This document shows positions 58,415 through 64,000 of a stretch of DNA of 64,000 nucleotides, piece by piece. Each line of letters opens with the position of its first letter. Within the stretch, counting starts at the first letter, position 1. The DNA is from Undibacterium_A arcticum. GTDB taxonomy: Bacteria; Pseudomonadota; Gammaproteobacteria; Burkholderiales; Burkholderiaceae_D. Made by a program: the position numbers and the translations under genes. The stretch lies in the NCBI RefSeq assembly GCF_042660705.1, contig NZ_JBHSUQ010000001.1; one strand, 5' to 3'. Below the pieces are notes generated by a model. The model saw only the letters and a program-made list of their open reading frames with translations, was not told the DNA's origin and did no database searches.

Positions 58415-58838
58415 CTAGCGCAGGAACTGGCCATCCTTGTTCAGCACGGTAAGGTCTACGTATTTCGAGCCATGGTGATTATTGGGCGAGAAGCTGATAA
58501 CGTAGCCGCCGAGATCGACGCGATTCATCCCTTCCAGCGCGGCGATGAACTTTTCGCGAGTCGGCCGCATAACCGTCATCAAGCGCGACAAACTTGATCT
58601 TTCGTCCCCCAACACCGCCGCCGCTATTGACGTGCTCGAAATAGGCCGCGGCACCATCGCGAATGCCGGTGCCAAGCACGCCAAGCGGGCCGCTCATTAC
58701 CACCGATGTGCCGACCACGATTTCAGTGTCAGTCACGCCGGATGCGGCACCGGCGCTTGTGCATCCCATGGCCGCTGCCAGCAACATCAGGCTAGTTGCC
58801 AAACGTCGAAATTGCATGTGGATGTTCCCTGTGTTCAT
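58415..58838 (-). pseudogene. LivK-type binding protein with internal deletion
   Basis: The first 75 residues (lipobox AAAMGC, ASGVTDTEIVVGTSVVMSGP, AAYFEHVNSGGGVGGRKIKF) and the last 45 (TREKFIAALEGMNRVDLGGY, FSPNNHHGSKYVDLTVLNKD) of a branched-chain-type periplasmic binding protein are present. The roughly 250 residues between are gone, and the two parts are out of frame, joined at about 58570. A complete but different binding protein lies at 62466-63614. Confidence 0.82.
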
Positions 58839-58884
58839 GTTGATTCTCTCTGAGGGACGCCGCCTGCGCGCCCGACGATGCGGC

Positions 58885-59649
58885 TTACATGCCGAGGTAA
58901 GCGCTTTTAACCTGTTCGTTGTTCAGCAACGCCGGACCTGGCCCCGACAACGTGATGGTGCCGGTTTCAATTACATAGCCGATATCCGCAATCGACAGCG
59001 CCGCATGCGCGTTTTGTTCGACCAGCAGAATGGTGATGCCGTGCGATTTCAGATTCACGATAATGCGGAATATCTCTTGCACCAACAGCGGTGCCAACCC
59101 CATGCTCGGTTCGTCCAGTAGCAGCAGTTTGGGCCGGCCCATTAACGCGCGTGCCATTGCGAGCATCTGTTGTTGTCCACCCGACAGCGTCCCCGCCGGT
59201 AGCAGCCGCTTTTCCTTCAGTATCGGAAACAGCGTGTACATCTTTTCCATATCGTCCGCGACATCAGACTGCGGACGGGTAAATGCACCCAGCCGCAGGT
59301 TGTCTTCGATCGACATCGGGCCGAATACCTGGCGGCCTTCCGGCACTTGGCAAATCCCAGCACGCACCCGCTTGTCCGGAGTCATGCGGGTAATGTCAGC
59401 CTCATACAGTAAAATACTGCCGCCACTGGCGGGCTGCACACCGGAAATAGAACGCAGCAAAGTCGTCTTACCGGCGCCATTGGCGCCGACCAGCGCGACC
59501 AGTTGCCCTTCGCCGACCTGCAGGTCGATTCCGTGCAATGCCTGAATCCGGCCGTAGTGGCTGGTCAGTCCTTTGATCTGAAGTACAGGCGGGCGCTTTG
59601 CCGCTGACGGCTGCGCATGCATTACGACCGCATTCTTTAACTCTTGCAT
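58885..59649 (-). CDS. livF: LIV-type ABC transporter ATP-binding protein LivF
   Basis: 254 residues. Walker A GANGAGKTT, Q-loop CQVPEGRQVF, signature LSGGQQQMLAMARALM, Walker B KLLLLDEPSMGLAP, H-loop-equivalent LLVEQNAHAAL. AAGGAG precedes ATG at 59649. It follows livG by 10 bp. The order livH-livM-livG-livF is standard. In this context a substrate such as phenylacetate or another aromatic acid is possible, but leucine-type amino acids cannot be excluded. Confidence 0.9.
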   Translation of the reverse strand: MQELKNAVVMHAQPSAAKRPPVLQIKGLTSHYGRIQALHGIDLQVGEGQLVALVGANGAGKTTLLRSISGVQPASGGSILLYEADITRMTPDKRVRAGICQVPEGRQVFGPMSIEDNLRLGAFTRPQSDVADDMEKMYTLFPILKEKRLLPAGTLSGGQQQMLAMARALMGRPKLLLLDEPSMGLAPLLVQEIFRIIVNLKSHGITILLVEQNAHAALSIADIGYVIETGTITLSGPGPALLNNEQVKSAYLGM

Positions 59650-59659
59650 AGTGTTCTCC

Positions 59660-60415
59660 TTAGGCAGCAGCGCCGAGGTAGGCTGCAACCACAGCCGGAT
59701 TGGCGCGTACTGCCGCCGGCGTCCCTTCCGCCAGCTTCTTGCCATAATCGAGTACCGTAATGGTGTCGGACAGGTTCATCACCAGTTTCATGTCGTGCTC
59801 AACCAACACCACGGTGACACCCGATTGCGCGACTTTGTGTATCAGCACCTCAATCTCGCCGGTTTCCGTATGATTCAGGCCTGCCGCCGGTTCGTCGAGT
59901 AGCAGGATCTTTGGTTTGACCGCAAGCGCGCGCGCGATTTCCAGGCGCTTCAGCGCGCCGTACGACATTTGGTTAGCGGCGGCACCGACATACTTGCCGA
60001 CACCGACGAATTGCATCAGCTCGGCCGCTTCGTCACGGCATAGCGCGTCTGCACGGCGCAACGACGGCAGTCGCAACATGCCGGCAATCAGGCTCCGGTT
60101 CAGGCGCAGGTGCGCGCCGACCATCACGTTCTCGATTGCGCTCATGTTCATGCATACCTGCAGGTTCTGGAACGTACGGCTCATGCCGCGGCACGCCAGT
60201 TGGTCGGGCGACATGCCGGCCACATCCTCGTTCCGGAACATGATTTCGCCGCTTGTCGGGGTATAAACGCCGGTCACCAGGTTAAACAGTGTGGTCTTGC
60301 CGGCCCCGTTCGGTCCGATCACCGAATGAATGGTTCCCTCTTTGATAGAGATGCTAACATTCTGTACCGCCTTCACACCGCCGAACGTCTTGCTGAGATT
60401 TTGAATGCTTAGCAT
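59660..60415 (-). CDS. livG: LIV-type ABC transporter ATP-binding protein LivG
   Basis: 251 residues. Walker A GPNGAGKTT, RTFQNLQVCMNMSAIENVMV, YGALKRLEIARALAVKPKIL (signature region, slightly degenerate), LLLDEPAAGLNHTE (Walker B), VLVEHDMKLVM. Two bases separate the livM stop from this ATG. Typical LivG with an extended middle region. Works with LivF as the ATPase pair. Confidence 0.9.
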   Translation of the reverse strand: MLSIQNLSKTFGGVKAVQNVSISIKEGTIHSVIGPNGAGKTTLFNLVTGVYTPTSGEIMFRNEDVAGMSPDQLACRGMSRTFQNLQVCMNMSAIENVMVGAHLRLNRSLIAGMLRLPSLRRADALCRDEAAELMQFVGVGKYVGAAANQMSYGALKRLEIARALAVKPKILLLDEPAAGLNHTETGEIEVLIHKVAQSGVTVVLVEHDMKLVMNLSDTITVLDYGKKLAEGTPAAVRANPAVVAAYLGAAA

Positions 60416-60417
60416 GG

Positions 60418-61422
60418 TTACCGCCCCCTGTTTCCGAAGCGCTGGCGCAAGGTCGGCACCAGGCCTTTCGGCATGAATATCATCGTCAGCATGAGGATCA
60501 CGCCGTACACCACCGTTTCCCAGCCTTCAAAGGTCGACAGCACTTGTGGCAGCAACGTGAGCAACGCGGCGCCGACGATGGAGCCGAACACCGATGACAT
60601 GCCGCCGGTAACGACCATCGTGACCAGCTCGATCGAGTGGAAGAAACCGGCGATACCTGGTGTGACGAAACCGACGTAGTGCGCACTCAGGCTACCGGCC
60701 AGGCTTGCTACCACGGCCGATAGCACGAAGATGCGCACCTTGAAACGCGTGGTATCTACGCCCACCACACGTGACGCCACCTCCGACCCGTGAATTGCCT
60801 GCAGCGCGCGACCGCCGGGCGAATCAATCAGGTTCAACGCCGCCCATGTGGACAGCACCAGCAGCACTGCCACGACGGCATACCAGGTCCTTTCGCCGGC
60901 GATGGTCCAGCCCAGCAATTCGAATGCCGATACTGAAATTCCGTCCGGGCCGCCAGTGTATTGCGCTTCATTGGTGAGGACAATCGAGATGATGATGCCA
61001 AGGCCCAGCGTTGCCATCGCCAGCGTATGACCTTTGAGCTTCAGGATCGGACGCGCGACGACGAACGCAAGGATGCCGGTCGCGGCAGCGCCCGCCACCA
61101 TCGCCGCCAGTGGAGACCAGCTGAAGTGTGATGTAAGCACGGCGGATGCGTACGCACCGATACCGAGAAAACCGGCATGCCCGAGGCTGATTTGCCCGGT
61201 GTAACCCATGAGCAGGTTCAGGCCAATCACCACGATGGCATTGATTGCGATACGAATTACCACGTCGTAGTAAAAGCTGTTCGGCAACGCCAGCGGCAGC
61301 ACCGCGAGAATCAGCGCGAGAATCGCCAGGCCGTTGTAACGAGTAAAGGGGCTGCTCATGCGCGCGGATAGCGGCACGGGTGTAGCGGCAGAGCCGCCAA
61401 CTTGGGTTGAAGAGATTTTCAT
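60418..61422 (-). CDS. livM: LIV-type ABC transporter permease LivM
   Basis: 334 residues, about eight to ten helices. NAIVVIGLNLLMGYTGQISL and GHAGFLGIGAYASAVLTSHF are diagnostic, with the EAA-type loop GSEVASRVVGVDTTRFKVRI. ATG at 61422 overlaps the livH stop (ATGA). The N-terminal 30 residues are hydrophilic and variable. Forms the channel with LivH. Confidence 0.9.
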   Translation of the reverse strand: MKISSTQVGGSAATPVPLSARMSSPFTRYNGLAILALILAVLPLALPNSFYYDVVIRIAINAIVVIGLNLLMGYTGQISLGHAGFLGIGAYASAVLTSHFSWSPLAAMVAGAAATGILAFVVARPILKLKGHTLAMATLGLGIIISIVLTNEAQYTGGPDGISVSAFELLGWTIAGERTWYAVVAVLLVLSTWAALNLIDSPGGRALQAIHGSEVASRVVGVDTTRFKVRIFVLSAVVASLAGSLSAHYVGFVTPGIAGFFHSIELVTMVVTGGMSSVFGSIVGAALLTLLPQVLSTFEGWETVVYGVILMLTMIFMPKGLVPTLRQRFGNRGR

Positions 61423-62293
61423 ACGCGCTCCGTTATTTTTGCGCCGAACAGTCCGCCCGGACGGAAGAACAGGATCAGCAGAATCAATACAAACGGCACC
61501 GCGTCCTTGTAGGCGGACGAGATGTAGCCGGCCGCCATCGCTTCCGTGATCCCCAGAATCAAGCCGCCGGCAATTGCGCCGAGGCCGCCGCCGAGGCCGC
61601 CCAGTACCGCGGCGACAAATCCTTTCAGGCCGAGCATGATGCCGATGTCATACGAGCTGTAGGTGATCGGCGCCAAGATGACGCCACCAACCGCGCCCAG
61701 CACTGCGGATAAGCCGAATGACAGGAGCAGGATCGTCTTGGTATTGACACCGACCAGCTGCGCTGCCAGCTTGTTGTGCGACGTCGCCAGCATGGCCTTA
61801 CCCAACAGTGTTTTGCCGAAGAACCAGCCGAGGATCACCACAATGACCAGTGCCACGCCTAGCACCCAAAGGCTTTGAGGCAACAGGCTGGCGCCCAGGA
61901 TCTGGATCGGCGTCTCGCCGGAGAAGGCCGGCAACGCATGATTGCCCTTGCCAAGCCAGACCTGAATCAAGCCGCGAATGGTGAGCGATGCACCGATCGT
62001 GATAATGATCAGTGTGACGACTTCGGCATTCTTCGCCGGTTCGATCGCCAGCTTTCGACAATCAGGCCGGCGACGCCGGTCAACACGATACCTAACGCGA
62101 TAGCGACCGGCAATGGAAGCCCGGCGGCCAGCAATGCCGTGGAAAACATCCCTCCGAGCATGATGAATTCACCCTGCGCGAAATTAATGACGTTACTGGT
62201 GTTGTAAATGATGGTGAAGCCGAGCGCGGCGAGCGCGTAGGCGGCACCGCTCGTAATTCCTGAAAACAGGAACTGGAGGAATTGGGCAAGCAT
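61419..62293 (-). CDS. livH: LIV-type ABC transporter permease LivH, one frameshift
   Basis: About 291 residues after correction. FLFSGITSGAAYALAALGFT, NVINFAQGEFIMLGGMFS at the start; SAVLGAVGGVILAPITYSSY and LGGLGGGLGAIAGGLILGIT at the end. One A is missing near 62053 (plus-strand CTTTCG); corrected IVEKLAIEPAKNAEVVTLII. ATG at 62293 has GGAG upstream. Forms the permease with LivM. Confidence 0.9.
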
Positions 62294-62465
62294 GGTATCT
62301 CCTTGAGACGCGAAAAACGTGGCTGCTGGCGGGGCGCTTGGCATCCGGACACACCGCTGCGGCAAACTGCAAACAATTGGATGTGTCCGGTCCCGCCGAC
62401 AACGCTTTTTACGGTGAAATAAGGAACCAAGCACTGCTTCGTTCCCCTGCTCCGTTGTGCCAGTC

Positions 62466-63614
62466 TTACTTCAGCAAGGTCCAGTCGCCATTCTTGACTT
62501 CAACCATGCGAAACGCGCTCAGATCGAGGCCCATGTGGTCGGTGCCAGACATGTTGAACGCACCGGTGGTGCCGACGAAGCCTTTGGTCTGTTCAATTGC
62601 AGAACGCACTTTTTCCTTGTCTGTGGAACCAGCACGCTTGACCGCGTCGACGTACAGCGCGAGTGCGTCATAGGCGTAGCCGCCAAAGGTGGACGGTTCT
62701 ACCTTGAACTTGTCGCGGTACATCTTGTTATAGCCGACCACTACCGTCTTTTGCGGATCATTGGCCGGCAACGCCTGCGCAATCAACATCGCCGGGGTGG
62801 GCAGGCGAACGCCTTCAGCTGACTTGCCGGCCAATTTGATGAACTCGTCCGATGCCACACCATGCGACTGGTACAGCGGCAGCTTGGAGCCGAGCTGGCC
62901 GTAGTTCTTGGTCACGATTGCCGGCCCCTGCCCGAGGCCGAACACGAAGATCGCCTGCACGCCCGGTGTGCCCTTGATCTTGGTGAGTTGCGCGGTCGTG
63001 TCAGTGTCTTTCGGTCCGTAAGTCTCGTCCGCCACCAGCGTGATGCCATATTTCCCCGCAACACCCTGTGCTTCCTTGCGGCCCGACTGTCCGAAACCGC
63101 TGGTTTCGGACAACAGGCCAACCTTGGTGATACCGCGCTTCTTCATGTCTTCGTAGACCTTCTCCGCCGCCATGCGGTCAGTATGCGGTGTCTTGAAGAC
63201 CCACTTCTTGGCCGGTTCGACGATGACCACCGCACCGGCCAGAGAGATGAACGGCACGCCGGCCTTCTCGACCAGCGGCACGGTCGCCATGGTGGCGCCA
63301 GTGGTGGTGCCGCCGATGATGACGTCGACGTTGTCGGATTCAATCAGTCGCTTGGCAAAGCTGTTGGCCTTGTTCGACTCGCTGCCGTCGTCATAGTGCA
63401 CCAGTTCCAGCTTGCGTCCGAGCACGCCGCCTTCGGCATTGATCTTCTCCAGATAGGTCTGCAGGGTCTTCAGCTCGGGATCGCCGAGGAATGCCGCCGG
63501 GCCGGTTACGGACAGGACAGAACCGATTTTGATTGGTTCTGCTGCACCGGCGCCGAACGCTGCCGATACCAGGAATGCACCGGCCAAGAGGGCCTTGCCA
63601 ATTTTGTAAGTCAT
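62466..63614 (-). CDS. LIV-type ABC substrate-binding protein
   Basis: 382 residues. Signal peptide residues 5-25 (GKALLAGAFLVSAAFGAGAA), then EPIKIGSVLSVTGPAAFLGD and LKTLQTYLEKINAEGGVLGR, typical of LivJ/K-like proteins. VDVIIGGTTTGATMATVPLV is the ligand-site region. Ends with MVEVKNGDWTLLK. First gene of the operon binding protein-livH-livM-livG-livF. Ligand may be an aromatic acid given the neighbours. Confidence 0.9.
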   Translation of the reverse strand: MTYKIGKALLAGAFLVSAAFGAGAAEPIKIGSVLSVTGPAAFLGDPELKTLQTYLEKINAEGGVLGRKLELVHYDDGSESNKANSFAKRLIESDNVDVIIGGTTTGATMATVPLVEKAGVPFISLAGAVVIVEPAKKWVFKTPHTDRMAAEKVYEDMKKRGITKVGLLSETSGFGQSGRKEAQGVAGKYGITLVADETYGPKDTDTTAQLTKIKGTPGVQAIFVFGLGQGPAIVTKNYGQLGSKLPLYQSHGVASDEFIKLAGKSAEGVRLPTPAMLIAQALPANDPQKTVVVGYNKMYRDKFKVEPSTFGGYAYDALALYVDAVKRAGSTDKEKVRSAIEQTKGFVGTTGAFNMSGTDHMGLDLSAFRMVEVKNGDWTLLK

Positions 63615-63729
63615 GTTTGTCTCCAACTTCCGCTAGGGGGTTTTGTGAAATGCGTTTTAATTTCTGCTTGCTTTATACCTACCCGCACTGCTTGTCTGCT
63701 TTTGCAGCAGACTTTTTCAACTGTTCGAG

Positions 63730-64000
63730 TTACACGCGCTCAATAATCAGTGCGATGCCCTGACCGACACCGATGCACATCGTGCATAGTGCATAGCGGC
63801 CGTTGGTGCGTTCCAGCTGGTTCAATGCCGTCATCACCAGACGCGCGCCGGATGCGCCGAGTGGATGACCGATCGCAATGGCTCCGCCATTCGCATTCAC
63901 ATGCGCCGCATCGTCCGGCAACCCAAGGGCGCGGGTCACTGCCAGCGCCTGCGCGGCGAATGCTTCATTGAGTTCGATCACGTCCATCTGCGACAACGCC
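63730..64000 (-). CDS. paaJ: 3-oxoadipyl-CoA thiolase, 3' end only
   Basis: The last 90 residues of a thiolase (PcaF/PaaJ group), cut by the window end. MDVIELNEAFAAQALAVTRA, NANGGAIAIGHPLGASGARL (catalytic His) and CTMCIGVGQGIALI (catalytic Cys) are clear. It cleaves 3-oxoadipyl-CoA to succinyl-CoA and acetyl-CoA, the last step of phenylacetate and beta-ketoadipate pathways. With PaaF it supports an aromatic catabolic locus. Confidence 0.85.
   Translation of the reverse strand, partial: ALSQMDVIELNEAFAAQALAVTRALGLPDDAAHVNANGGAIAIGHPLGASGARLVMTALNQLERTNGRYALCTMCIGVGQGIALIIERV

Noticed and set aside
62862..63746. Plus-strand 294-codon frame
   Set aside because: Antisense of the binding protein at 62466-63614, no recognisable domain.

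Overview
The window looks like a chromosomal segment of a betaproteobacterium of the order Burkholderiales, most likely Oxalobacteraceae-like (Herminiimonas/Collimonas/Herbaspirillum relatives). The evidence is the mltG-tmk-holB-pilZ-tatD-ankyrin gene order, a phasin and two PHB-depolymerase-type esterases, a Burkholderia-type 2-aminoethylphosphonate (AEP) locus, and a phenylacetate-type thiolase/hydratase pair around a branched-chain amino-acid-type (LIV) ABC transporter. The genus is an inference; there is no rRNA and no tRNA was recognised.

Layout. 0.3-7.7 kb: a GNAT enzyme, an IS5-like relic, an RND efflux adaptor with a broken permease, then NRDE, DUF4936 and YgfZ genes. 7.8-13.2 kb: housekeeping operon mltG-tmk-holB-pilZ-(GNAT)-tatD-ankyrin. 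13.4-18.7 kb: a PpnN/LOG nucleosidase, a phasin with a good sigma70-like promoter, a PHB-type esterase and a secreted thioredoxin-fold protein. 18.9-23.5 kb: a decayed DUF1275 gene, a RutE-like nitroreductase and an MlaE/MlaF/Mce lipid-transport operon. 23.9-34 kb: accessory metabolism with two LysR regulators facing a pirin-DoxX-azoR operon and two SDR genes, two alpha/beta hydrolases and a beta-helix protein. 34.3-45.3 kb: a complete AEP catabolic locus. One strand has the transporter genes phnS-phnT-phnU and the transaminase phnW; the other has the regulator phnR, phnA, phnY, a PhnZ-like HD oxygenase and an aminophosphonate oxidoreductase. Predicted flow: AEP to phosphonoacetaldehyde (PhnW), to phosphonoacetate (PhnY), to acetate plus phosphate (PhnA). 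45.5-48.2 kb: a CopG-like regulator with a textbook promoter/operator, a second PHB-type esterase and a SYLF lipoprotein. 49.4-56.6 kb: the accessory core, with two divergent tyrosine recombinase/KfrA-like pairs in mirror-image orientation around a DEDDh exonuclease and an AbrB-domain gene. 56.7-64 kb: a thioesterase, a PaaF-like hydratase, a full livFGMH-type transporter with its binding protein, a deleted second binding protein, and the 3' end of a 3-oxoadipyl-CoA thiolase.

A strong overall feature is about 25 single-base frameshifts, mostly in short homopolymers and including the essential gene holB. Most look like sequencing or assembly error. A few lesions cannot be single-base errors: the RND 3' truncation, the binding protein with its middle deleted, the cyclic-nucleotide-binding/redoxin chimera, and the truncated second integrase.

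The best candidate for an undescribed system is the duplicated, inverted recombinase/KfrA module. Both copies keep a dif-like site (7-bp inverted arms, 6-bp spacer) and a 19-bp shared box in the divergent promoter region.
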